Shown here in pieces: positions 36,597 through 44,472 of a DNA stretch of 64,000 bases. Origin of the DNA: Mesorhizobium_G sp049840935 (lineage in GTDB: Bacteria > Pseudomonadota > Alphaproteobacteria > Rhizobiales > Rhizobiaceae); NCBI GenBank assembly GCA_049840935.1, contig JASGJA010000016.1, forward strand, positions 62,001 through 126,000. Direction: 5' to 3'. A program made the translations under genes and the position numbers. Within the stretch, counting starts at the first letter, position 1. Every line of letters starts with the position of its first letter. Under the pieces are notes generated by a model, which was given only the letters and a program-made list of their open reading frames with translations, was not told the origin of the DNA and made no database searches.

Positions 36597-36625
36597 TTGA
36601 CACCGTGACGGTGGTTTGGTAGGAT
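36597..36625 (+). promoter_or_regulatory. strong-looking promoter before the GTA cluster
   Basis: TTGACA (36597-36602) and TAGGAT (36620-36625) are separated by exactly 17 bases. It points into the GTA genes, with an untranslated leader of about 115 bases before the first gene. Confidence 0.65.
36601..36613. promoter_or_regulatory. palindromic operator candidate inside the GTA promoter
   Basis: CACCGT-G-ACGGTG is a perfect inverted repeat that overlaps the end of the -35 element and the spacer. AATCCT (36592-36597) and AGGATT (36621-36626) form a second, wider inverted pair over the same promoter. A repressor bound here would block RNA polymerase. Confidence 0.5.
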
Positions 36626-36748
36626 TTATCTATCGTCGGAAAAGTGTGAGCGGCGCAGGCCGAAATCGCAATTTACATCGTCTTGGGATGATGTGGATTG
36701 AATTACTTATTACCCAGGCGCGAGCAATAAAATTCATCGGAGACGGCA

Positions 36749-37219
36749 TTGCCACAATGGAACCGCGCGCGAGAGCGGGCGCAGCGTCAGCTTGTCGAAT
36801 TGCACGGCGTTTCACTGGAACTGCTGGCTGATGCAACGGGGCGGTCGATCAGCTCTGTCCGCAAGCAGGCTGAAACGCACGAATGGCGAGTAGCTGGTGA
36901 GGATGATCGAACGGTCGATAAGTTGAGGAAGGCATCGGCCTCCATAGCCCGACGCGTCGAACGTATGCTTCGTGTTTCCGAAGAGGGCGAGACGCTGGAT
37001 AAATCCGAGATGGATGCACTCAATTCGGCGGTGCGTGTCACCGAAAAACTGATCGAGATTTTGAGCCCTGATGAACTCATCCGCGACAACGCCGTGCGGC
37101 AGAACGAAGACCTCGCGCAGATGCTCGACCGGATCAATAGGCGGATCGTCAGCCTTGCCGAAGAACTCGCAGCTGACATGGCTGAGGGCAAATCTGGGCG
37201 AAACGGCGAAGGCAGTTAA
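36749..37219 (+). CDS. GTA g1-like small terminase candidate
   Basis: The 156-residue protein has an N-terminal helix-turn-helix (VELHGVSLELLADATGRSISSVRKQA, about residues 15-40) and a long charged helical C-terminal half likely to form a coiled coil. In RcGTA the equivalent first gene, g1, encodes the small terminase that starts DNA packaging, and position plus layout suggest the same here. The start is a TTG with GGAG about nine bases upstream. It ends 13 bases before the large terminase start I chose. Confidence 0.72.
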   Translation: MPQWNRARERAQRQLVELHGVSLELLADATGRSISSVRKQAETHEWRVAGEDDRTVDKLRKASASIARRVERMLRVSEEGETLDKSEMDALNSAVRVTEKLIEILSPDELIRDNAVRQNEDLAQMLDRINRRIVSLAEELAADMAEGKSGRNGEGS

Positions 37220-37232
37220 TAATGAATGGCTG

Positions 37233-38450
37233 ATGACCTGCCTGCCGGGACGCTATCGCGCCAACGGCGTGCCGGATAATTGGCTGGTGCTCGGTGGACG
37301 CGGCTCCGGCAAGACACGGCTCGGCGCGGAATGGACCATCGCGCAAGCCTGCGGTCTGCCACCTATCGCCGAGCCGGGAAAGCCGAACGGACGCATCGCT
37401 CTGGTGGGTGAAACACTGGGCGACGTGCGTGAAGTGATGATCGACGGGCCGTCTGGAATTCGATCGGTAGCTCGGCGTGATCGTCCACGATATGAGCCGA
37501 CGCGGCGGCGGCTTTTATGGTCGTCAGGTGCGGTGGCCTATGTGTTTTCGTCGGAAGACCCGGAAAGCCTTCGCGGGCCGCAATTCATGGCTGCATGGTG
37601 CGATGAGGCGGCCAAGTGGAAGAATGCTGAGCATTGTTTCGACATGCTGCAATTTGGCCTGCGACTGGGCGAGAGGCCGAAACAGCTTGTTACGACGACG
37701 CCGAAGCCGACATCGCTCATAAAGCGGCTAATGGCAGATCCGTCTTTTGAGGTGTCGCGTTATTCGACGCGGGATAATGCGGAGAATTTGGCAGAAGGGT
37801 TCATTGCAGCACTCGAAGGGCGATATGCAGGCACTAGGCTTGGGCGGCAGGAACTCGACGGCGAGCTTATCGAAGATCGCGACGATGCACTGTGGACGCG
37901 CGCGACGATTGAAGTGGCGCATCTGGCAGACCTGCCGGAATTGCAGCGCATTGTCGTAGCGGTCGATCCGCCAGCCGGTTCGCGGCGCACTTCCGACGCG
38001 TGCGGAATCGTGGCAGCGGGCGTGGCGGAAGGCGGGCGTGTTATCGTGTTGGCGGATGAGAGTGTGCGTGGATTGAAGCCGACCGAATGGGCCGCGCGTG
38101 CTGTTACGCTGTATCATCGACTGCAAGCGGATTGCATCGTGGCCGAGGTCAATCAGGGCGGCGACATGGTTGCGGCGGTGATCCGCACGGTCGATGCGAG
38201 CGTCGCTGTGAAGGATGTTCGCGCACAGCGCGGGAAATGGCTGCGCGCCGAGCCGGTGGCAGCACTTTATGCGCAAGGATTGGTGCGCCATGCGGGGCGG
38301 TTCCCCGATCTGGAAGACGAAATGTGTGATTTTGGCCCTAACGGGCTTTCGGATGGGCATTCGCCCGACCGGCTCGATGCGTTGGTATGGGCTGTGACCG
38401 ACCTGCTGCCGCGCGCGATGGGCGAACCGCGCATTCGCGATTTCGGCTGA
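37233..38450 (+). CDS. GTA large terminase (TerL)
   Basis: TerL is the ATP-driven motor and nuclease that packages DNA into the head. The Walker A motif GGRGSGKTRLG is within the first 30 residues, a Walker B-type AAWCDEAAKW and coupling motif TTTPKPT follow, and the nuclease domain shows VVAVDPPAG and the late acidic cluster DRLDALVWAVTDL. With the ATG at 37233 the product is 405 residues and lacks about 20-30 residues usual before the Walker motif, so a non-ATG start upstream is possible. No frame break is seen. Confidence 0.88.
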   Translation: MTCLPGRYRANGVPDNWLVLGGRGSGKTRLGAEWTIAQACGLPPIAEPGKPNGRIALVGETLGDVREVMIDGPSGIRSVARRDRPRYEPTRRRLLWSSGAVAYVFSSEDPESLRGPQFMAAWCDEAAKWKNAEHCFDMLQFGLRLGERPKQLVTTTPKPTSLIKRLMADPSFEVSRYSTRDNAENLAEGFIAALEGRYAGTRLGRQELDGELIEDRDDALWTRATIEVAHLADLPELQRIVVAVDPPAGSRRTSDACGIVAAGVAEGGRVIVLADESVRGLKPTEWAARAVTLYHRLQADCIVAEVNQGGDMVAAVIRTVDASVAVKDVRAQRGKWLRAEPVAALYAQGLVRHAGRFPDLEDEMCDFGPNGLSDGHSPDRLDALVWAVTDLLPRAMGEPRIRDFG

Positions 38451-38474
38451 TCGACATATTCAAGAGGATTGCTG

Positions 38475-39635
38475 ATGGATTGGAAATGGCTCTGGTCGAG
38501 GGGGAAACGCGCGCACCTTGAACGCAAGGACGCTTATGGGTTTGTGACGCTACAAACGCAAGGAGAGGCGCGTTGGACGCGCAGGGATTATGCATCGCTG
38601 GCGCGTGCTGGATTTATGGGCAATCCGGTTGCTCATCGGGCCGTGCGGATGATCTGTGAGGCGGTGGCGGCGGTGCCGCTGCTGGCGTTTGAAGGCGAGA
38701 CGGAGCTGAACGCACATCCACTGTTGGACTTGCTGGCGCGGCCAAATCCGCGACAGGCGGGCGGAACGTTTTTCGAGGCGCTTTACGGGCATTTGCTGCT
38801 TTCGGGAAATGCCTATCTGGAATTGATCGAGGTCGGGCCGCAAGCGCGCGAATTGCATTTGCTGCGGCCCGACCGGGTTACGGTGATCTCGGATTCCAGC
38901 GGCTGGCCGACCGCGCTGGAGCACCGAGAAGGCTCTAAGAAACGCAGGGTTTCGTTAGGACTCGATCCGGGTGGCGGAGCGATGCAACTGAGCCTGTTCC
39001 ATCCACTTGACGATCACTATGGATTTGCTCCGCTTGAGGCCGCTCTAGTGGCGCTGGATACGCATGCGGCAGCGGCGCGCTGGAACAAGGGATTGCTCGA
39101 CAATTCGGCACGGCCTTCCGGCGCGCTGGTCTATGCGCCAAAGGATGGCGGCAATCTTTCAGGCGAGCAATTCGACCGGCTGAAAACGGAGCTGGAGGAG
39201 GGGTATTCAGGACCAGCGCGGGCAGGCAGGCCGTTGTTGCTCGAAGGCGGCCTGGATTGGAAACCCATGGCGCTGACGCCAAAGGATATGGATTTTGTCG
39301 AGGCAAAGCATTCGGCAAGTCGGGACATTGCGCTCGCATTCGGTGTGCCACCCATGCTGCTCGGCATTCCGGGCGACAGCACATATTCCAACTATCAGGA
39401 AGCAAACCGGGCGTTTTACCGGCTGACCGTTTTGCCGCTCATCGCGCGAACATTGCGTGATCTGTCGGCATGGCTCGCGCCGCTCTATGAGGATCGCGTG
39501 CGGCTCTGGTTCGATGCGGACGGAATTGAGGGGTTGGCCGCGGAGCGCGATGCGCTGTGGGCGCGCGTGAGCGCAGCCGGGTTCCTCAACGATGACGAGA
39601 AGCGCGCGGCGGTCGGATACGGCGTGCGCGGGTAA
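38475..39635 (+). CDS. GTA portal protein (HK97 family)
   Basis: The portal forms the dodecameric ring through which DNA enters the capsid. The 386-residue protein has the HK97-type portal pattern: HRAVRMICEAVAAVPLLAF, HPLLDLLARPNPRQAG, YGHLLLSGNAYLEL, and SRDIALAFGVPPMLLGIPGDSTYSNYQEA. I choose the ATG at 38475 over an in-frame TTG two codons before it because AGAGGA lies seven bases upstream. It follows the terminase gene by 24 bases and corresponds to RcGTA g3. Confidence 0.93.
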   Translation: MDWKWLWSRGKRAHLERKDAYGFVTLQTQGEARWTRRDYASLARAGFMGNPVAHRAVRMICEAVAAVPLLAFEGETELNAHPLLDLLARPNPRQAGGTFFEALYGHLLLSGNAYLELIEVGPQARELHLLRPDRVTVISDSSGWPTALEHREGSKKRRVSLGLDPGGGAMQLSLFHPLDDHYGFAPLEAALVALDTHAAAARWNKGLLDNSARPSGALVYAPKDGGNLSGEQFDRLKTELEEGYSGPARAGRPLLLEGGLDWKPMALTPKDMDFVEAKHSASRDIALAFGVPPMLLGIPGDSTYSNYQEANRAFYRLTVLPLIARTLRDLSAWLAPLYEDRVRLWFDADGIEGLAAERDALWARVSAAGFLNDDEKRAAVGYGVRG

Positions 39636-39652
39636 ATTTCAGGAAAATCAAA

Positions 39653-39973
39653 ATGCAGCAAATGCCTGACGCGGCTCTGGAGTGGGCCGTGAAGGGAGCC
39701 GGTGCGGTCGTCGGCTCCGCAATTTCGCTCGCCTACATTCTGCCACGTGGACGGCGAGAGGCCGCGTTGCGGTTTTTCGTTGGCGTGGCGTGCGGGCTGG
39801 TGTTCGGCGGGACGGTGGGCGTGAAGCTCGCCGACGAACTGGGCGTCGGTGCGCTGCTTGGCGCGAACGAAACCATGCTGACGGGCGCCGCCGTCGCAAG
39901 CCTCTGCGCGTGGTGGGGGCTCGGCCTGACCCTGCGCTTTTTTCAGGCCGAAATCGGCAAAAAGGAAGATTGA
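39653..39973 (+). CDS. small membrane protein inside the GTA head genes (DUF6107-like)
   Basis: The 106-residue protein has three likely membrane segments (about residues 14-33, 40-60 and 75-96), an arginine-rich loop PRGRREAALRF, and a charged tail. It lies between the portal and prohead protease genes, where RcGTA has a small extra gene (g3.5). I associate the pattern with DUF6107. A membrane protein is out of place in a head module; it may help assembly at the membrane or have a lysis-related task, both guesses. Confidence 0.68.
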   Translation: MQQMPDAALEWAVKGAGAVVGSAISLAYILPRGRREAALRFFVGVACGLVFGGTVGVKLADELGVGALLGANETMLTGAAVASLCAWWGLGLTLRFFQAEIGKKED

Positions 39974-39974
39974 A

Positions 39975-40547
39975 ATGAATGGTAGGGCCTTGGCGCGGCT
40001 GCTCGACACCAAGCGTGTGGATCTTGCGCTTTCACGCGTGGACGAACGAGGGGAATTCAGCGGCTATGCGAGCCTGTTTGGCGAGACGGATCTGGTGCAG
40101 GATGTGGTGGAGCGCGGTGCGTTTGCACGCTCGTTGGCGCAGCGCGGCGCCAATGGCATCCGCATGTTGTTTCAGCACGACCCGAACCAGCCCATCGGTG
40201 TGTGGACACACATTGCCGAGGACACGCGCGGGCTTTTTGTAAAGGGCAAGCTGACGGAAGGCGTTGGTCGCGCGGCGGAGGTTTTGAGCCTGATGCGCGC
40301 CGGTGCGCTGGACGGGCTTTCCATCGGTTTCCGCACAGTGCGGGCAAACCCGGACAAGACAAGAGGCGTTCGCCGGATTCTGGAAGCTGACCTCTGGGAA
40401 ATTTCAGTTGTGACATTTCCGATGCTGCCGAGCGCGCGCGTCTCGGTGGTGAAGGCGCACGGCGATGCGCCGAATGAAAAACAATTGGCGGCGCGGATGC
40501 GCGCAGCCTCACGCATGTTCAACGAAAGGAACGGACAAGCATGGTAA
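39975..40547 (+). CDS. GTA prohead protease (HK97 family)
   Basis: This serine protease trims the capsid protein during head maturation. The 190-residue protein has the U35 pattern: FSGYASLFGETDLVQDVVERGAF, then the catalytic histidine in MLFQHDPNQPIG and the serine in GALDGLSIGFRT, and the conserved LWEISVVTFPM. It starts one base after the stop of the membrane protein gene and overlaps the capsid gene by seven bases. It corresponds to RcGTA g4. Confidence 0.92.
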   Translation: MNGRALARLLDTKRVDLALSRVDERGEFSGYASLFGETDLVQDVVERGAFARSLAQRGANGIRMLFQHDPNQPIGVWTHIAEDTRGLFVKGKLTEGVGRAAEVLSLMRAGALDGLSIGFRTVRANPDKTRGVRRILEADLWEISVVTFPMLPSARVSVVKAHGDAPNEKQLAARMRAASRMFNERNGQAW

Positions 40548-41782
40548 TAAACCAGACGGAACGAGCGCCGGAAAACAAAGGCGGCGAACTGGCCGACGCA
40601 TTCGGTACCTTCATGTCGTCATTCGAGAGCTTCAAGCAGGCGAATGACGAGCGGCTTGCGCAGCTTGAAACGCGCTCCGGCGCGGATGTGCTGACGACAG
40701 AAAAGGTGGATCGCATTTCGCGTGCGCTTGATGAACAGAAGCGTGCGCTGGATGCATTGACGATGAAGGGCCTGCGTCCCGGCTTGGGCGGAGCAGGGCT
40801 GGTTCAGCCTGACGAGCACAAGGAAGCCTTCGATGCCTATATGCGATCCGGCGACGACCGTCAGCTTCGCGCGCTGGACACGAAGGCTATGTCCTACGGT
40901 TCCGGTCAGGATGGTGGCTATCTTGTGCCTGCACAGACCGAAGCGGAAGTGGGCAAACGGCTGGCCGACCTTTCGCCGATCCGCTCGATTGCGGCTGTGC
41001 GGCAGGTTTCGGCAGCGGTGCTGAAAAAGCCATTTGCGGTGGGCGGACCGGCGGTCGGATGGGTCGCCGAAACGGCCGCGCGCCCGCAGACCAATACGCC
41101 GACACTGGCAGAATTGCAGTTTCCGACGATGGAACTTTACGCAATGCCAGCGGCAACCTCGACGCTGTTGGAGGATTCCGTTGTCGATCTCGACCAGTGG
41201 ATTGCAAGCGAAGTGGACGCCGCTTTTGCGGCGCAGGAGGGCGCGGCCTTCGTGAATGGTGACGGAACCAACAAGCCGCGCGGCTTGCTGAACTACGATC
41301 AGGTTGCAGAAAGCGCCTGGGAGTGGGGCAAGGTGGGCTACATCGCTTCGGGCGCGGCGGGTGCGTTCCCTGCAAGCAATCCGTCGGACAAGCTCATCGA
41401 CCTCGTTTATGCGCTGAAAGCGGGATACCGCCAGAATTCAAGCTGGGTGATGAACCGCAAGACACAGGCGTTGATCCGAAAGTTCAAGGATGCGGACGGC
41501 AACTATCTGTGGGCGCCGCCAGCGGTTGCGGGACAGCGCGCGACAATGCTGGGCTTCCCGCTCGTCGAGGCCGAAGACATGCCAGATGTGGCGGCGAACT
41601 CCACGTCGATTGCGTTCGGCGATTTCAGCCGTGGCTATCTGGTGGTTGACCGCACCGGCGTGCGCGTGCTGCGCGATCCATATTCCGCCAAACCATATGT
41701 GCTGTTCTACACGACCAAGCGCGTGGGTGGCGGCGTGCAGGATTTCGATGCAATCAAGCTCATGAAATTCGCGGCTTCCTGA
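40541..41782 (+). CDS. GTA major capsid protein (HK97 fold)
   Basis: The 413-residue protein has an N-terminal helical scaffold-like delta region (about residues 1-100, with FESFKQANDERLAQLETR) that the prohead protease would remove, then the HK97 fold with GGYLVPAQTEAEV, the P-domain and a C-terminal YVLFYTTKRVGGGVQDFDAIKLMKF. In RcGTA the equivalent g5 product is the most abundant particle protein. A hairpin terminator lies 25 bases after the stop, an unusual place inside a structural operon. Confidence 0.94.
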   Translation: MVINQTERAPENKGGELADAFGTFMSSFESFKQANDERLAQLETRSGADVLTTEKVDRISRALDEQKRALDALTMKGLRPGLGGAGLVQPDEHKEAFDAYMRSGDDRQLRALDTKAMSYGSGQDGGYLVPAQTEAEVGKRLADLSPIRSIAAVRQVSAAVLKKPFAVGGPAVGWVAETAARPQTNTPTLAELQFPTMELYAMPAATSTLLEDSVVDLDQWIASEVDAAFAAQEGAAFVNGDGTNKPRGLLNYDQVAESAWEWGKVGYIASGAAGAFPASNPSDKLIDLVYALKAGYRQNSSWVMNRKTQALIRKFKDADGNYLWAPPAVAGQRATMLGFPLVEAEDMPDVAANSTSIAFGDFSRGYLVVDRTGVRVLRDPYSAKPYVLFYTTKRVGGGVQDFDAIKLMKFAAS

Positions 41783-41807
41783 CGGTTTTCGCTGTCGGGA
41801 TTTCATG

Positions 41808-41847
41808 CGGCCTCGGCGCACCTCCCGCCGAGGCCGTTTTCTTTTTT
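41808..41847 (+). terminator. rho-independent terminator after the capsid gene
   Basis: Perfect 11-base arms CGGCCTCGGCG and CGCCGAGGCCG with a seven-base loop are followed by TTTTCTTTTTT. It lies in the only sizeable gap (83 bases) between the head and connector genes. Confidence 0.85.
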
Positions 41848-41865
41848 CTCAACGGGTGAGCAATC

Positions 41866-42435
41866 GTGACTTCTATCCGAACAGGTGAGCCGGGTGCGGA
41901 ACCCGTTACGCTCGCCGAAGTGAAACAATATTTGCGGCTGGGACATGCCAGCGAAGATGAACTGCTTGCGGGCCTGATCCGCGCCGCGCGCGACGATCTG
42001 GAACGCGCGACTGGGCTGGCGCTGATCGAACAGGGCTGGCGGCTGGCGCTGGATTGCGTTCCGCCAAACGGGATTGTGCTGCTGCCGCGCCATCCGGTGC
42101 GGGTGGTTACAGCGGTGACTTTCTACGATGTCGATGGCGCAGCGCATGTCTTGTCTACGGGAGATTATCAGGTCGACACAGTTTCGCGCCCGGCGAGGGT
42201 TGTGATTTCAGCGCGGCTTGATGCCTTGCGTGCGATCAACGGGCTGGAGATCGAATTTACCTGCGGATTTGGCGAGGCGGGGCCGGATGTGCCGGACATT
42301 CTGCGTCGCGCGATCACACTGCTTGCGGCGCATTGGTACGAATTCCGCACGAGCTACGGTCCGTCCGATCAGCCGGTGTCCTATCCGGCGGGATATGACC
42401 GAATGATTTCAGCCTATGTCGAAAGGCGGCTTTGA
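41866..42435 (+). CDS. GTA head-tail connector (gp6-like)
   Basis: The 189-residue protein has the head-tail connector pattern near the N-terminus (PVTLAEVKQYLRLGHASEDELLAGLIRAARDDLERATG) and a beta-rich middle ending LEIEFTCGFGEAGPDVPDILRRAI. It corresponds to RcGTA g6, which joins the portal to the tail. The start is a GTG at 41866 with GGGTGAG upstream. It is the first gene after the internal terminator and overlaps the next gene by one base. Confidence 0.85.
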   Translation: MTSIRTGEPGAEPVTLAEVKQYLRLGHASEDELLAGLIRAARDDLERATGLALIEQGWRLALDCVPPNGIVLLPRHPVRVVTAVTFYDVDGAAHVLSTGDYQVDTVSRPARVVISARLDALRAINGLEIEFTCGFGEAGPDVPDILRRAITLLAAHWYEFRTSYGPSDQPVSYPAGYDRMISAYVERRL

Positions 42436-42770
42436 TGACCAAACTGAACATTGATCCCGGCGCGTTTCGCGAGGAGCTTTCCTTGCAGGAGTGCCAAACC
42501 GTTTATGACGCGATGGGTGGATATTCCGAGAACTGGATCGAAACGGCGAAGCTCTTTGCGAAGATCGAGCCGGTGAAGGCTTCCAGCACCTTCGCAGCCG
42601 ACCAGACGGTCGAAGCTGTGACGCATGAGATTACAATGCGCTGGCAGGCTGGCGTGCAAAGCGGGATGCGGCTGGTGAAGGACAATCGCATATTTGAGAT
42701 AAGCACCGTGTATGATCCCGACGAAAGCGGACGCTATCTACTTTGCGGCGTTTCGGAGAAGGGCGCTTGA
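42435..42770 (+). CDS. GTA head closure/adaptor protein (gp7-like)
   Basis: The 111-residue beta-rich protein resembles the head-tail joining family (SPP1 gp16-like): DAMGGYSENWIETAKLFAKIEPV, THEITMRWQAGVQSGMRLV, then RIFEISTVYDPDESGRYLLCG. It matches RcGTA g7 by size and place. The ATG at 42435 overlaps the stop of the connector gene (TGATG). The 3' end overlaps a small gene I list separately. Confidence 0.85.
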   Translation: MTKLNIDPGAFREELSLQECQTVYDAMGGYSENWIETAKLFAKIEPVKASSTFAADQTVEAVTHEITMRWQAGVQSGMRLVKDNRIFEISTVYDPDESGRYLLCGVSEKGA

Positions 42771-42934
42771 AGCTGGCGGTGAAGCTGACAATACAAGGTC
42801 TGATCCGTGCGCTGAGGGCAAAGGCGCATGATCTTGCGGAAGACCTCGAACAAGGGCAGGCTGAAGCAAGGCCGCAAAGGCAAGCGCGACAGCGCGAAAG
42901 CAGGGGAGAGGTGAATGGCATCCGCCGCGATTGA
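42767..42934 (+). CDS. possible small basic protein between GTA g7 and g8
   Basis: A 55-codon frame starts at a TTG that overlaps the stop of the g7-like gene and runs 20 bases into the g8-like gene. The product would be helical and strongly charged (LTIQGLIRALRAKAHDLAEDLEQG, then an R/Q/E-rich tail). Without it there would be a gap of 144 bases in an otherwise tightly packed operon, which argues that it is coding. I do not recognise a family. Confidence 0.5.
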   Translation: MKLAVKLTIQGLIRALRAKAHDLAEDLEQGQAEARPQRQARQRESRGEVNGIRRD

Positions 42935-43322
42935 GTTGCAGAAGGCGGTGTTCGCGGTGCTGCAAGGTGATGCGACCCTCATCGGGATGCTGGGCGGCGC
43001 GAAAGTGTATGATCATACCAAGTCTGATGTCGCGTTTCCCTATGTCACATTCGGGCGCACGAGCTTCTATGACTGGAGCACCGGCACCGAAATCGGGACC
43101 GAGCATCTTTTCACGCTGCATGTTTGGTCTAAAGCAAATGGCAAGAAGGAGACGCTGGATATTATGCAGCGTCTTGAAGCGTTGCTGCATGACAAGCCCC
43201 TAACAATGAGCGGATTTAGGCTCGTCAACCTTCGGCAGGAATTTGCTGAAACCCGGTTCGACGAAGATCAATCCGTGTATCACGGTTTGATACGTTTTAG
43301 GGCCGTTGTCGAAGCCGGCTGA
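42915..43322 (+). CDS. GTA DUF3168 tail-completion protein (gp8-like)
   Basis: The 135-residue protein fits DUF3168, the tail terminator or completion family in this gene position: LQKAVFAVLQGDATLIGMLGGAKVYD at the start, FPYVTFGRTSFYDW in the middle, and TLHVWSKANGKKETLDIMQRLEALLHD. It corresponds to RcGTA g8. A paired 49-bp palindrome separates it from the tail tube gene, the only repeat inside the cluster. Confidence 0.88.
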   Translation: MASAAIELQKAVFAVLQGDATLIGMLGGAKVYDHTKSDVAFPYVTFGRTSFYDWSTGTEIGTEHLFTLHVWSKANGKKETLDIMQRLEALLHDKPLTMSGFRLVNLRQEFAETRFDEDQSVYHGLIRFRAVVEAG

Positions 43323-43332
43323 CGTTAGAAGT

Positions 43333-43477
43333 CACCCCACCCGGCCCTACGGGCCACCCTCCCCATCGAGGGGAGGGAGGGTGCACCCTCGCAGAGGTTT
43401 GCGCCGTAGCGACGTCTCATAGCTAACTCCCTCCCTCCCCTCGATGGGGAGGGTGGCCCGTAGGGCCGGGTGGGGTG
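43333..43477. repeat. paired 49-bp inverted repeat, copy B, inside the GTA operon
   Basis: The arms at 43333-43381 and 43429-43477 are exact reverse complements with a 47-base spacer. The arm is the same element as at 16528-16670 with changes at two places, and each change is matched in the opposite arm. The spacer is unrelated to that of the other copy. Confidence 0.92.
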
Positions 43478-43507
43478 CGCACCAATCTATCGAAGAAGGA
43501 AACTCCA

Positions 43508-43925
43508 TTGGGAGCACAGAAAGGAAAAGACCTTCTGTTGAAGGTCGATACCGGCATGCCGGGCGGATATGTCACCGTCGCAGGGCTGCGCACGAAGAAG
43601 ATCGCATTCAATAGCCAGTCGGTCGATGTGACCGATCAGGATTTCGGCGGGTCGCTGGCGTGAATTGCTTGCAGGTGCGGGCGTTCAGCGAGCGTCAGTT
43701 AGCGGCTCAGGCATCTTCAAGGACGCGCAGTCGGACGCCAAAATGCGCGAGACGTTTTTCGCGGGCAGTATTGTGAACTGGCAGTTGATCGTGCCGGATT
43801 TCGGGACGCTACAGGGGCCGTTCCAGATCACCGCGCTCGAATATTCAGGTAGCCATGACGGCGAAGTTGGCTTCGAGATCGGGCTGGAATCCGCAGGGCA
43901 GATTAGCTTCACGGTGGCAGCATGA
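43508..43925 (+). CDS. GTA major tail tube protein (one frameshift)
   Basis: The protein fits the TP901-1-type major tail family: GKDLLLKVDTGMPGGYVTVAGLRTKK, SVDVTDQDS-AGRWRELLAGAGVQRASVSGSG, and EVGFEIGLESAGQISF. The frame breaks at 43640-43645, where observed GATTTC gives DFGGSLA-stop but GATTC, a CcrM site, restores D-S-A-G-R-W-R and a product of 138 residues, the RcGTA g9 size. The start is a TTG at 43508 with AAGGA upstream. Likely a sequencing error; it overlaps the next gene by four bases. Confidence 0.88.
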
Positions 43926-44257
43926 GCGTGAACCGAAAACGGGGTGAGGTTGAAGCCGTGATCGACGGAGCACCGCGCAGGCTATGTCTTACGCTCGGTG
44001 CATTGGCCGAACTGGAAGATGCATTTGCTGCCGACGATCTTGGCGCGCTGGTGGAGCGCTTTGCGACGGGCAGACTGTCAGCGCGCGACATGATCCGCAT
44101 TATCGGCGCGGGGCTGCGTGGGGCAGGCGAAACTATCACCGATGAAGGTGTTGCGGCGCTGCGTGTCGAAGGCGGTGCTGCGGGCTATGCGAGCATCGTG
44201 TCCAAGCTGCTGACGGAGACATTCGGCAGCGTGCAGGAGCAAACCCAAAACCCTTGA
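43922..44257 (+). CDS. GTA tail assembly chaperone (gp10-like)
   Basis: The 111-residue protein matches the GTA-specific tail chaperone family: a short beta N-terminus (RGEVEAVIDGAPRRLCLTLGALAELEDAF) and a helical C-terminal part with SARDMIRIIGAGLRGAGETIT. It overlaps the tail tube gene and the next small chaperone gene by four bases each. In lambda-like tails paired chaperone genes fill this place, before the tape measure gene. Confidence 0.85.
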   Translation: MSVNRKRGEVEAVIDGAPRRLCLTLGALAELEDAFAADDLGALVERFATGRLSARDMIRIIGAGLRGAGETITDEGVAALRVEGGAAGYASIVSKLLTETFGSVQEQTQNP

Positions 44258-44472
44258 AGGCCGCAGCAGGCCCTGCACGGCCGTTTCCCTGGGCTGATGC
44301 GATGGCATTTGGCCTTGGCCTGCTGCGGCTTTCTCCCGCTGATTTCTGGTCGATGACCCCGCGCGAACTTGAGCGCGCGTGGAGCGCTTTTTATCCCGCG
44401 CGACCGGGAGCGCCCACGCGCGGCGAGCTGGACGCGCTGATGAACCTGTTTCCCGACAAGGAGATGCAATGA
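44254..44472 (+). CDS. second GTA tail chaperone (rcc01693-like)
   Basis: The 72-residue protein contains FPWADAMAFGLGLLRLSPADFWSMTPRELERAW, the typical block of the small GTA chaperone (RcGTA rcc01693 family). The block begins near residue 11, so the TTG start at 44254, which overlaps the stop of the previous gene, is needed for full length. It overlaps the tape measure gene by four bases. Confidence 0.85.
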   Translation: MKAAAGPARPFPWADAMAFGLGLLRLSPADFWSMTPRELERAWSAFYPARPGAPTRGELDALMNLFPDKEMQ

